The position numbers and the translations under genes are program-made. DNA of 64,000 nt from Chamaecrista fasciculata (taxonomy: Eukaryota > Streptophyta > Magnoliopsida > Fabales > Fabaceae), in assembly GCA_003254925.1 (NCBI GenBank), contig QANZ01035924.1, positions 58,240 through 122,239 of the forward strand, read 5' to 3'. Below the pieces are notes generated by a model. It saw only the letters and a list, made by a program, of their open reading frames with translations, ran no database searches and had not been told where the DNA came from. Numbering within the stretch: the first letter of the stretch is position 1; each line of letters starts with the position of its first letter. Positions 22,597 to 34,516 of this stretch are shown here, piece after piece.

Positions 22597-25500
22597 TGTC
22601 ACGACCCCCTCCGTGGGAGCACGAGACCGGCACGGACATGGGTCCATCCCACGCCGTAAGCCTACCCACCGTCAACCCATATCAAAAACACAATAGCAAC
22701 ATAACAACTCACTTTATACACAATTATACTAAACAATACTTGGACATACATAATTCATCATTCACTTGCACATTTCTGTCAATCTATCAATTTAAAATAT
22801 CGTTTATCAATGCAAACACTGTCTCAAAATATCAAATAAAGATACAGTGCCAAATAAAACTATGGCACCAATGAGTCATACAAAATATCAATTAAATCCC
22901 TTAATACCCTCCCTAAGTACTAGTGGAGCTGACAAACTAGAATTTAAACACCGTCCTATTCAATGAAATAAATACCCACACGAACAATGACGTGGGCTTC
23001 TGAATAACTCCCTTTCGTAGCAGAAGTTGACACTTGACATTCACCTGTATCTGAAAAATGTTAAATGTGGGGTGAGTCGAAACTCAGTGAGCGGCTAACT
23101 CATCCTAGTCGTGGTGTAGGGCACCGCCACGTAGGGAGAGGGAATAACCAATCTAAAACCAGCTGACATAACAACACACAATAGAAATCAATATATTTTT
23201 CCATAATAGTCTAGCATGGACAGAACTTCAAGAGCACAAATATGTAAGGCAAAGGATAACATAATAAAGGATAGACATATATTCTTTGAAAGTAAACAAG
23301 GAGCAAAGTGACATTTGACTAAGAATGATAGCAAGAAGCTTTACGAGGATTCAAAAATCTTTTAGAAACTAGTCTCACAAGGTAAAGTCTGTTTTTGAAT
23401 ATTTGGTTGACAAAATTAAACTTGAAATGAAGTGATAAAACTTATGTATTGATAAAATAAACTTTTGGGTATGAAGATAAGTCATGAAAACTTCTTTTAA
23501 AACTCCTTTCAAGAATCAAAAGTTTGATAAGGAAGATTATTTAAGCTAGTCAAGGACTAACATCTAAGAATTTCTTGATTTGAAATTTATGGAGTATTGA
23601 ATGAAAGAATGAGTAATGGAAGGTTTGGAACATATGTGAGACCATCATACCATCAAAATGTAGTTCAACAGGCCTTGCGAAACTTAAGGAGTTAAAGGTT
23701 TAGAGTATTTACTACTCCATAAGGTGGTTTAGTGAAAATTAATGATTTTCTTGAAAGCAATAATTTAAAGTGAAAACTTATTTTGCTATCCTGAAGAATT
23801 CCATGGTTAAAGCATATAAAGTCATCAAAAGAAAGAGTCATGAAGAATTCAAGATCTGAGTAAAACCAATGTGTCATCAAATAATAGGTCTTGGAAAAAT
23901 TGTTCAACAAAGGTTACTTTAGTGAGAAGGTGACTTCCTTGAAAGTGCTTATTTAGAGAGAAAAGGTAGCTTAAATATAATATGAAATTCCCAACGATAA
24001 TTATACCCATAACGTTCACCTTTAAAATAAACAATAACACTGCCAAATCCAGGGATATCATTCTAACCATCAGAAATGACGAAAACACTCAATATCAACA
24101 ACATCAATGTTCAACATCGAGCAATCATTAATTCATAACCAAATAGGGTTTCAATGCAATAGTTCTATCAAGTATCACAACACAGCTGGGCGTTACGTAT
24201 CGCCGTCCCCAGCATTGCCATTTCCATTTCCAATTCCCACCTAGGCGTTACGTATCGCCGTCCCCAGGGGGTTTGCTCACTTTCATATCCATATCCACTG
24301 GGCGTTACGTATCGCAGTCCCCAGGGATTTCTCATTTTCATATCCATATCCACTGGGCGTTACGTATCGCCGTCCCCAGGGATTTCTCATTTTCATATTC
24401 TCTTTCATTTCCCACTTGGGCGTTACGTATCGCCGTCCCCAAGGGGTTCTCATATCCATTTCCTTTTTCATATCTACCTGGGCGTTACGTATCGCCGTCC
24501 CCAGGGGTTTCTCTTGCCTATCTCCTCTCATAACTTCGCTGGGCGTTACGTATCGCCGTCCCCAGCATACACAAACACAAGCACAATACAAACACAAACA
24601 CAAACACAATTCAATTCAACGGAATCAAACCTATGACACACCAGAGTAAGAAGTGAATGTTACAATCAAACACAATCCAATTCAGTCAAACCAAAACATA
24701 CCACTCATTAGACTAAGGAATGAATGTTATAATCAACCAAAACACAAACACAATCCAATCCAGCCTAACCAAAACATACTACACAACAGAATAAGGAATG
24801 AATGCTAATCAGCATCAATACACATCATACATGGGCTGGTAAGTTAGCAACCAAAGTGCAACTATTATCATCAATATACTTCGCCAAAATTTCACAATTT
24901 CTATTAAGGCAAATCATTCACGGAGCTTCTGGTCAATGCAAGTATACTTGAAGTTCAGAAGTCTCAAGTAACCATTAGCAAATAGGCAATTTGAATAACA
25001 AGTGGGATCATTCACAAGCAGATTTAACAATTAGGCAATTTATACGACAAGTAATATCACAACAAGCACATTTAACAACTAGGCGATTTATAAAGCAAGT
25101 AATATCATCAACAAGCAAACCCTCAAGCGGGGCCGAGATAAGAAAGCCACTCACCTTGATTCCAAGGATAGATAACTACACCTTTTTGCTTTCCAACCAA
25201 CGACCAGTGTAAGCAAATCTATAAACACATTCACAACAATGATTCAATCACACAATTCAAGAATTGACTTTCAAATGACCCGAAGGTCTAACTCTTCACA
25301 AAAGTTAATGATAGATTCTCACAAGACACCCACTTCTTAACACTCACCCTAACCCTTAGTCATCCCCACCTAGAATTCTAACACCTAAACAAGAGACCAA
25401 TAAGAGGCTTGGGTATCAATTTGGGAGCTCAAAAAGTGTTTTGAAAATCCACAAGTTTCTATAATGATTCACAATTAGCATTTCAACAATCAAGGTAAGC

Positions 25501-27010
25501 TAATCCCCAATTTGTCTCTTTATCCACAACTTCCCATAATCATATTCTCATCATAAATCATACTTTTGTAAACAAAGCTTTGGTGTAACATAGGTTCATA
25601 TGTGAAATTCAAGCCACCCAACTTAACCAATTCTTTGAAATTCAACACTTCCATCAAAAGTATCAATATTAAAAACTTACATTTAAATTCAATATTATGA
25701 CTTCAAAGCCATCCATAATTCAAAAGAACTTCATTTAGTTCATCAAAACCATTTAAATCATCCATCGGGACTAAATTGCAGCTTTAAAATTTTATCAATA
25801 ATAACTAAGTTTTAGAATATACCTTTTAAATTCAAATCAATGTAATAGAACTCATTATTAGCATCTCTTAGGCTCAACCAAAACATTAATTTAAAGAAAA
25901 CACAAAAATTTGGCCAAAAGCTAGAGTTTCAAGTTTGCTCTAAGTTCATCGGATTTGGGGAAATGAAGGGTATTGTGCCAAACCACAAACCCAAGGTTCA
26001 TGAGTGTTAGATACATGCTATTTCATCATTATGCAGTAGTAATTTCAAGAGAAACAAGAAGAAAACGCAGCTCCACAATTTAGACAGAAAAACTAGAAAC
26101 TAAAATGTGCTACGGTTCAAGAACTTGATGGAAATAGAGTCAAACATCAAACCAACATTTGGGGATGTTAAAATACATCAATAATCAACACTTGACAGCA
26201 GCAACACACAAAGAATATCAAAGGAAACAAGTGGGTGAAACAAAAACGAAAATCAAAGAAATGGGTGAGAAAATGCCACCTAGAGGAGATGAGAAGAAAT
26301 GAGTGACAGTGGAGGCTGTTCTCCGGCGTACTGAGGTGCTGGGAGTTTGCCGACGTCATCTGTGGTGGTGGAGGGTGGCTGGACAGCAACTGGGGGCGTG
26401 GGTGGTGAGGAAGAGTGCAAGACGAGAGAGTGTAAGAAAATGAAGGAGTCGTGTGGGCAATTTATGATGTTGGGGCTGTCTTGGTGATTCTCAAAGTTGG
26501 GAGGCTGAAAGTAATTTCTGCAGAGAGATCTTTCAAGTTCTAGAGAGGGAATATTCTCTGGAATATTCTCTAAATTTCAGAATTCCTTACGTTTTAGTCC
26601 CTAAAAACACATTTTTCAAAGTGAAATTTTTTTTACAAAAGTTATATCGTTTGATTCGTTTCAAGAGGTAGATTCCAAATATGAAATTTATTTTTGAAAA
26701 CTCTGTCTCTAACATATCCCGTTTCTTACTCGAATGTGATCTATTGCAGTACCAAAATAAAAGTCAGATAAAATTTTAAACTATGTTTGCTCCCAAATAT
26801 TTACCACAAGCCAAATAAAATACGAGGGTCTCAAATATGACAATTAAAATCCCAAATTTCCGAGTTTGCAAATTTATAAAAAAAAAAAATTCTAAACTAA
26901 AACTTTTAATACTGGCCCGAAACTAACTCAAAATCTATTTTGAATTTTATAAACCATTAATTCTATTTCTAGGCCCCTAAAACTAAAGTCTAAATTTCTA
27001 GGATCTTACA
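22597..27010 (-). mobile_element. 4.4-kb solo LTR of a Ty3/gypsy chromovirus (Del/Tekay type)
   Basis: On the minus strand it begins TGTAAGATCC and ends GGGGGTCGTGACA, flanked by perfect GCTTT repeats (22592-22596 and 27011-27015). TGTAAGAYCC starts and unusually long LTRs are typical of the Del/Tekay chromovirus lineage. The two ends are not copies of each other and no gag or pol motif is found inside, so the 4,414 bp are one LTR, not a full element. It contains the TACGTA minisatellite at 24186-24568. A second, oppositely oriented end of the same family lies at 34,281-34,516. Confidence 0.85.
24186..24568. repeat. Minisatellite of seven TACGTA-centred dyads inside the solo LTR
   Basis: Seven copies of a 25-bp core (GGGCGTTACGTATCGCC followed by GTCCCCAG) recur every 55-63 bp, at about 24188, 24243, 24300, 24355, 24418, 24480 and 24541, separated by T-rich spacers with ttccatatcc words. 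The core GGCGTTACGTATCGCC is nearly palindromic (14 of 16 positions) around TACGTA. Cores are almost invariant while spacers vary. Short ORFs on both strands here are only the repeat translated. Confidence 0.9.
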
Positions 27011-30000
27011 GCTTTGTTCGATCATGTTGAATTGGATTGTGAGTAATGTTGATGGCTGATTTATTGTCACTATATAGCTTCAAGGGGACATTTACTTATA
27101 GCTTCAAATTTGCCATAATTATTTTTAACCAGAGAAGTTCACATAGCCCTTGAGAAACAGCTCTGAACTCAACTTCAGAGGAAAGGGTGGAGATGGTGAA
27201 GCAAAATTGTTGAGCTCATCTTCAAAGAATCGTGAAGGTGGATGGGCTTCTGAAAATACATCTTCTATTTATGATAGCTCTTTTCGTCTAAATAAAAAAT
27301 TAATATTATTTTTTATTTTCTATTTTTATGGGAGGAAGGTTGAGTGAGTTCAATATCTTAAAACATGCAATTCAATCCAAACTACGAATAGATCAAATTT
27401 TTGAGTCCAAACAAACTCAAACTAGTGGATTGAATTGGTTTTGGTGGGTTGGCCCAACCGAATGAACTCCCTTTTACTTAGAAAGATGTGATATTTTCTT
27501 AAGGCATTGATGAGAGGGTATTAAATGAGAAGAGTTTTAATAATTAATTTACTAATTAATTGTTGTTCTTGTTGTTGTTGTCGTCGTTTTGTTACCATCA
27601 TCGTTGTTGTTACCATCATTCTCGTTGTTAACGTCTTCGTTGCTGTTACCGTCATCGTTGTCATCCTTGTCGTTATTCAAAAGTAATATATATAGATGTA
27701 TAGCTAATTGTGTGTCTTCACAAAATTTAAACTGAATCTCTTTTATATTTGCAGCTACATTCGACTTTGCTTCTTCACTCTTTACGTAGACAAATTTGGC
27801 GTGATTTGGAGATGAATTTTGGCCTGTCAATGAATTATCAAATAATATTAGCGAATTGATTTATTTTTCCTAATTACTTGGTAATTCATTGATTTGGTTA
27901 AAATGTGTTTCTATTGTAAATGTCTACTATACAATATTATTAGGTTAGATTTTGGCAATCAATGAAATATCAAATAGCATTAGAGAATCAGTATTTCTCT
28001 AGTTATCTGGTATTTCAGTGATTTTCTTAAAATATTGTTTTCTAATTTTCATTAACAATATCTATCATCTTCCATATATCATACTTAGTCTTAACGAATC
28101 TAGAAATTGAGTATAATTTTTGAAAATTCTGGAGTTGAATGTTTATTATTTTCTTAAAAAGTATTTTCTCTCATGATTTTTGTTTCAAATACTATTGGGC
28201 ATTGGTCAAGTTTTTTTTGATACAATCCTTGTTCATATCTACAACATAAAAGGTGATATATGTGAAGAACTTCTCAAAAAACTCTTCATCAAGCTCAACA
28301 CCTATGGCCTTTTTGTTGTTTTTTGGCTAAGAGTAGTTTGTCTTTTAAAATCCTTGTTTATTGCTTGAGTAGAATTTTTATCTAGTTAGAATATGAATTT
28401 AGGATATATATATAATATGATTTAGTTGTATTTTCTCTTGATAGCTTAATGCTGCTTTCCTTTGTTGTGTAGTGCAAAGTTGTTTGAGTTATAAATTTAT
28501 AAACAAAGAGTTGAATACATAAAACCATAGCCACTTCCTTCGAGTTCTCTCGTTGTCTGTCACACTCTTGCGCGAAGTTCTCTTTGGCCGCCATTGTCTC
28601 AGCGACGGTGACCCTTATTTCTTTCTCTAGCTATGTATTGTCTCTTCGTCTATTAGGGAGGTCTCTGCTTCCACTAAGGAAGTTTTCGCCTTTCATTAGG
28701 AAAGGGTCGATCTTTTGTTCTTATAATGTTAGCTCTAGATCTGCTCTTTTTGCTTAAACATAATGGAGAAAAATTAGGAAGAGCCTTCCTTAAAGAGTGA
28801 AGAGAGGTGTGTTGTCTTTCTCTTCTTCTTTTTTTCTCTGTATTTTAATATTGGAGTATGTCTACATTCTCATGTATTTGAGAGGAGATCTTGATTTAAT
28901 TCTTGATATTCATAGGTGTGTTGGCTAAGTTTCTTTGATTCTTTTTTGTAATCAGTTCTAGGAGTTCTTGACTGAACTTTATTGTTAGATTTGAGCCACT
29001 ATTGTATCTCCTTTGATGTATAGCCTTGTACTGTTTTCCTCATATTTGAAGTTCATATTCTGACAAAAAAAAATATTATAATGTTTAAAATTTTACATAA
29101 GCTTTACTTTTGTAATCCTTTAAATTTGGTTTATTAATCTCTAATAAAGAATGTATAAGGTTGCATTTATTTAATTTATTTTTAATAGAAAAATCTAAAA
29201 CTTAAATTTATATCTTAATTAATAAAACACACTGAATGAGTTATTTATTTTCTATATATCAATCAATTAATTCCCATAAAAAATACATTGACAAATTCTT
29301 TCAATTAAAATGAATGGATAAGTGTAATTTAAATGATTTTATAAACAAAAATTAAATGATTAAAATGAAGTAAAAATATAAATAGTAAATCTTCCATTTC
29401 TGAAATTTGATTAAAACGGAAATTTTTTTCTTATTTTTCAAAAGTCTTTTACTTAAAAAATAAAATTAAAAAATGGTCTAAGCGCAATTTTGGTAATGTA
29501 TCTTTGGGGTAACATGTAATCAAATCTTTAATCTATTTTCTTTTAATTATTTTATTTCTATGTCTTTCTCAATAGTCTGACTCTTTGGTTCCAACAATTG
29601 AATGTAATTATATTTCTGTCATATTAAATTACCAGATCGAATATCTTCACTAAGTTTTCTTCTAGCTTGGATTTGTTTAACAAGCATCCGGTAAATCAGC
29701 ACCCACCAAAAAATGTGCAGAACAAGCAAGTAAAATAGAAAACTATTGAAACATAATAGTATATTGGACCATCCACTGGGTGCTTTTCTTTTTCCAATGT
29801 GAGTACGACCTCTTAATAGCCAAAAGAAAAAGGAAGAAAAGGCCAATTAAAAGAGGAACTAAATAATGAGACTGTGAACAAAATAGAAGCTCCAATTGTG
29901 GCAATACATTTAATGGAAACCAAAATTAGAAATGGAAATTGTGGCCACAAAAACTGTCTTGAATAATTTTTATTTTATACTTATGTTCCAGGTATGTTTG

Positions 30001-30090
30001 AACTTCAAAGATTCTACTGATCGAAGTACTGGATTACAAAATTAACTCACGATGCAAGGAATGACAACTCTTTTAAAAATTCAAAAGGTA

Positions 30091-30327
30091 ATAGTTAAGA
30101 ATTAGATAACAAAATTCGTAATATTATTTATCCTCAACAATAAGGTTTACAAAGACTTTAAATTAGAGAAAATATTCCTAATCAAGTTAGGAATCCTAAA
30201 ACCTATTTGATAAAAATATAACTCAATAAATCTAATCTAATCTAAGATAATTAGAATAACATAAATAAAGTCCTAAGCCCAAAAATAATAAAAAGATAAT
30301 TCAAAATAATCCATATATTTCTCAACA
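30091..30327 (-). mobile_element. Ty1/copia 3' LTR, unit 4
   Basis: Collinear with the unit 2 LTR. The PPT side reads caacacttcctctc on the plus strand. Confidence 0.7.
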
Positions 30328-30334
30328 CTTCCTC

Positions 30335-30705
30335 TCAAGTAGGTGAATAGGTTTCTTCCATTCCGAGCTTGCCTATACAATCATGAAATCTTGGACCATG
30401 CAATCCTTTTGTGAGAACATCTGCCAATTGATTATCCATAGAAACATAGCACATACACATTGTCCCTTCTTCTATCTTTTCCTTAATAAAATGCCTATCA
30501 TTTTCAACATGCTTCGTTCGATCATGTTGACCCAGATTGTGAGTAATGTTGATGGCTAATTTATTGTTACTATATAGCTTCATAGGACAACATTTAACTT
30601 TTACCTTCAAATCTTCCATAATTATTTTTAACCAGAGAAGTTCACATAGCCCTTGAGCAAGAGCTCTGAACTTAGCTTCAGAGGAAAGGGTGGAGATGGT
30701 GAAGC
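30335..30705 (-). pseudogene. Ty1/copia RNase H C-terminus, unit 4
   Basis: Ninety-four codons are open from an internal Met: MEDLKVKVKC, LYSNNKLAINITHN (the usual D of DNKSA is N here), a DRHFIKEKIEE helix, the QLADVLTKGLHG motif and stop. The SSEAEF helix is readable further upstream. Loss of the acidic residue argues against activity. Confidence 0.85.
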
Positions 30706-31176
30706 AAAATTGTTGAGCTTATCTTCGAAGAATCGTGAAGGTGGATGGGCTTCTCTAATTACATCTTCCAATTTTGATAGCTCCTTTCTTCTTCTATAGT
30801 TAAACTTGAAGATGCAGGTAGGTCAAGCACCGAAGATACACCGATCTTGTAGATTTGAGAACTGTGAAAGTTCTCAGTAATTAGTCAAAAACTTGTGGAT
30901 CCAAATTACAAATTTTTCCTTTGATAATAAATGATGCTCTACGTTTGAATTATTTTGCAAACCAATTTGCCTAATTCTAGAGAACTGCATAGAGATTTAA
31001 ATCTAGAGGATCCAGATTCCGAAAATAAACACACGGAGCCAAGAGGAGATGTGAGGAGAGAAGGGACGATGATAATATAAAACTTATTTTAAAATTGTGA
31101 TGGAAATTTTAAAATAAATTATTTTTTGTCCAATTTTTTATTTCTATACATATTAAAAATTTACAAATAAATCTTA

Positions 31177-31340
31177 NGTGGAACTCGCCCCGTTCAACCG
31201 ATTGATTTGAAACTCTGAGGTATAACACTAACCAAGAGTTTTAAATTCTACTAGCGGATCCGTTTGGGAATTTTAGGACCTAGGCGTTTTTTTTAATTTT
31301 ATTTTTGCTTCCGCTGCCTTAGGCGCCTAGGATTCCCAAC
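31177..31340. other. N and 163-bp foreign stretch between duplicated unit-4 halves
   Basis: The stretch 31178-31340 has no match elsewhere in the window. It contains a dyad, gggaattttaggacctaggc facing gcctaggattccc. Its left side is the N; its right side joins the copia LTR at 'aaaataaagtcctaagccc'. Confidence 0.5.
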
Positions 31341-31406
31341 AAAATAAAGTCCTAAGCCCAAAAATAATAAAATGATAATTCAAAATAATCCCTATATTTC
31401 TCAACA
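31341..31406 (-). mobile_element. Partial Ty1/copia LTR (duplicate in unit 4)
   Basis: Only the PPT-proximal 66 bp of the LTR are present, joined to the foreign stretch on the left. Confidence 0.65.
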
Positions 31407-31413
31407 CTTCCCC

Positions 31414-31775
31414 TCAAGTAGGTGAATAGGTTTCTTCCATTCCGAGCTTGCCTATACAATCCTGAAATCTTGGACCATGCAATCCTTTTGTGAGAACATC
31501 TGCCAATTGATTATCCATAGGAACATAGCACATACACATTGTCCCTTCTTCTATCTTTTCCTTAATAAAATGCCTATCATTTTCAACATGCTTCGTTCGA
31601 TCATGTTGATGGCTAATTTATTGTTACTATATAGCTTAATAGGACAACCTTTAACTTTTACCTTCAAATCTTCCATAATTATTTTTAACCAGAGAAGTTC
31701 ACATAGCCCTTGAGCAAGAGCTCTGAACTTAGCTTCAGATGAAAGGGTGGAGATGGTGAAGCAAAATTGTTGAGC
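31414..31775 (-). pseudogene. Ty1/copia RNase H C-terminus, duplicate in unit 4
   Basis: Nearly identical to the copy at 30335-30705 but lacking about 22 bp in the ITHN/DRTK linker, so it is frameshifted. High similarity to its neighbour suggests a recent local duplication. Confidence 0.75.
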
Positions 31776-33992
31776 TCATCTTCGAAGAATCGTGAAGGTG
31801 GATGGGCTTCTGTAATTACATCTTCCAATTTTGATAGCTCCATTCTTCTTCTATAGTTAAACTTGAAGATGCAGGTAGGTCAAGCACCGAAGATACACCG
31901 ATCTTGTAGATTTGAGAATTGTGAAAGTTCTCAGTAATTAGTCAAAAACTTGTGGATCCAAATTACAAATTTGTCCTTTGATAATAAATGATGATCTACG
32001 TTTGAATTATTTTGCAAACCAATTTGCCTAATTCTAGAGAACTGCATAGAGATTTAAATCTAGAGGATCCAGATTCCGAAAATAAACACACGGAGCCAAG
32101 AGGAGATGAGAGGAGAGAAGGGACAATGATAATATAAAACTTATTTTAAAATTGTGATGGAAATTTTAAAATAAATTATTTTTTGTCCAATTTTTTATAT
32201 GTATACATATTAAAAATTTACAAATAAATCTTAAATAGGATTGCATTTATAAAATATTTTAATATTCATAAAAATTTAGTAGTTTTTCAATAAAAAAAGT
32301 GATATAATATTATATTTTTTATATAGAAAAATAGATATTTATTATTATTGGTATGGTATGCTTAGGGTATGGGTAGGGTACCACTATACTCGAATCTAGA
32401 GCCACTAAGGTTGGGTTCGGGTCTGGACCTAGACCAATACGATAAAATTTTAAGGTCCTCATTGGGTTTAGGCAATTTGATCATTCTGGAGGAGAGGAAC
32501 TAGAGGTGTTTAAGGGTTGGATTGAATTGGATTAGGTTGGGTAAAAGAAAATAATTGAGTTAACTCAAACCACAACCTACCAAATTTGGTCAATTGATCC
32601 ACACAAATTTTCTTTTTTTTATTATATATTTATTTTTTTTCAATTTGGACCATCTTAGTTTTTTTTTTCAATTTGGTCATTCACAATTTTTTTATGAGGG
32701 ACTAAATTGAGAATAAAAATTTGTGAATGGATCAAATGGTAAAAATAAAATTATTCGAGAAATCAAAATAGAATTTTCACTACACAAAAAATTAATTTTA
32801 TTTTATATTTTCTATTTTTATGGGCGGCAAGTTGAGTGAATTCAATATCTTAAAACCTGCAATTCAATCCAAACCACAACGAGATCAAATTTTTGAACCC
32901 AAACCAACTCAATTTAGTGGGTTGAATTGGTTTTGGTGGGTTGGCCCAACCCAATGAACACTCTTTTACTTAGATAGATGTGAGATATTTTTAAGGCATT
33001 GATGAGAGGGTATGAAATGAGAAGAGTTTGAATAATTAATTTACTACTTAATTGTTGTTCTTGTTGTTGTTATCGTCATTGTTGTTACTGTCGTCGTTGT
33101 TGTTACCGTCATCGTTGTTGTTAACGTCTTTGTTCCTGATACCGTTATCGTTGTCATCCTTGTCGTTGTTCAAAATATAAACTGAATCTCCTTTATATTT
33201 GTAGCTACATTAGATTTTGCTTCCTCTCTTTCACTCTTTACTTACACAAATTTTGGCGTGATTTGGAGATGAATTTTGGCCTGTCAATGAATTATCAAAT
33301 AATATTAGTGAATCAATTTAGTTTTCCTAATTATTTGATAATTCATTGATTTGGTTAAAATGTGTTTCTATTGTAAACGTCTACTATACAATATTATTAG
33401 GATATATTTTGGCAATCAATGAAAAATCAAATAATGTTAGAGAATCAATATTTCTCTAATTATCTGGTATTTCATTGATTTGATTAAAATAATATGTTTC
33501 TAATTTTCATTACAAATATTTATCATCTTCCATATATCATGCTTGGTCTTAACTAATCTAGAAATTGAGATTGATTTTTGAAAATCAGGAGTTGAATGTT
33601 TATTTATTTTTTAAAAATATTTTCTTTGATGATTTTTGTTTCAAATACTTTTGGGCATTGGTCAAGTTTTTTGATACAATCCTTTCTTCATATCTACAAC
33701 ATAAAAGGTGATATATGTGAAGAACTTCCCAAAAAACTCTTCATAAAGCTCTACACCTATGACATTTTTGTTGTTTTTTGGCCAAGAGTTGTTTATCTTT
33801 TACAATCCTTGTTTATTGCTTGAGTAGAATTTTTGTCTTGTTCGAATATGAATTTAGGATATATATATATATATATATATAAATATAATATGATTTAGTT
33901 GTATTTTCTCTTAACGGCTTGATGCAACTTTCTTTTGTTGTGTAGTGCAATGCTCTTTGAGTTATAAATTTATAATGTTAACAAGAAACTGA

Positions 33993-34279
33993 ATATGAAG
34001 GCTAAGCGTGTTAGCCTCCAAGTTGATGCGCTTTGTGTATATGACATCTTCAATCTATTTTGATACCTGAAGAATGTATGAGATATTTGTTTGTTTTGAA
34101 AACCATACTAGTTCTCTTCCTAGTGGGACATATTTTAGCTATACAATGAATTGAAGGCTAAGCGTGTTAGCCTCCAAGTTTTAAGGGACTTGTGGAGTAA
34201 GTTCACATCCCCTGGTCGGTTATAAAATTCCATGCCCAATTATGAGTTGTCATTTATGTTTTCCTTCGTTACTTTGAGC
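33993..34279. other. Foreign stretch in unit 5 with a 28-bp direct repeat
   Basis: Array homology stops at 33,993. The stretch carries two copies of a 28-bp word beginning gaaggctaagcgtgttagcc (about 33997 and 34154) and ends at the N at 34,280. It may be the other side of the gypsy LTR fragment or unrelated sequence joined at a gap. Confidence 0.45.
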
Positions 34280-34280
34280 N

Positions 34281-34516
34281 AGATTTTGAGACAGTGTTTG
34301 CATTGATAGATGATATTTTAAATTGATAGATTGACGAAAATGTGCAAGTGAATGATGAATTACGTGTGCCCAAGTATTGTTTAGTATAATTGTGTATAAA
34401 GTGAATTGTTACGTTGTTGTTGTGTTTTTGATATGGGTTGACAGTGGGTAGGCTTACGGCGTGGGATGGACCCATGTCCGTGCCGGTCACGTGCTCCCAC
34501 AGAGGGGGTCGTGACA
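34281..34516 (+). mobile_element. Right end of a Del/Tekay-type gypsy LTR (same family as 22,597)
   Basis: Reverse complement of the first 236 bp of the 22,597-27,010 LTR with few changes, ending GGGGGTCGTGACA at 34,516, where array unit 5 resumes. The left part is cut by the N at 34,280. This is a second insertion in the array, opposite in orientation to the first. Confidence 0.8.

Larger units (their letters stand above)
22414..27200 (-). pseudogene. Ty1/copia RNase H C-terminus, unit 3, split by a solo LTR
   Basis: The relic occupies 22414-22596 and resumes at 27016-27200. The gypsy solo LTR sits between the codons for the 'DRTKHVE' part and upstream DNKSAIN part, with the 5-bp target GCTTT duplicated. 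Removing the insertion restores collinearity with unit 2, so the copia fragment and the array duplication predate this LTR. Confidence 0.8.
20519..27390. repeat. Composite array unit 3, interrupted by a solo LTR
   Basis: GTT/GTC tract 20692-20810. At the N at 21,549 the sequence jumps about 1 kb ahead in the unit order, skipping the aaaccctag segment. Copia LTR about 22181-22406. The RNase H relic is split at 22,596/27,016 by the 4.4-kb gypsy solo LTR. Confidence 0.8.
27391..32882. repeat. Composite array unit 4 with a partial internal duplication
   Basis: GTT/GTC tract 27562-27680, copia LTR about 30091-30327, RNase H 30335-30705. After the N at 31,177 and a 163-bp foreign stretch, the LTR end, RNase H and following sequence repeat at 31,341-32,230. 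The second RNase H copy has an internal deletion. Confidence 0.8.

Noticed and set aside
22464..22874. 136-codon ORF spanning the copia/gypsy junction
   Set aside because: It crosses the GCTTT insertion site, so it is a chance fusion of antisense RNase H and LTR sequence.
24186..24568. CRISPR-like look: seven short near-identical repeats with variable spacers
   Set aside because: Spacers are similar low-complexity T-rich sequence, the host is a plant, there are no cas genes, and the array lies inside an LTR.
24273..24649. Overlapping ORFs on both strands with repeated GRRYVTPS or GVTYRRPQ peptides
   Set aside because: They are the TACGTA minisatellite read in several frames; periodic peptide repeats follow from the DNA repeat.
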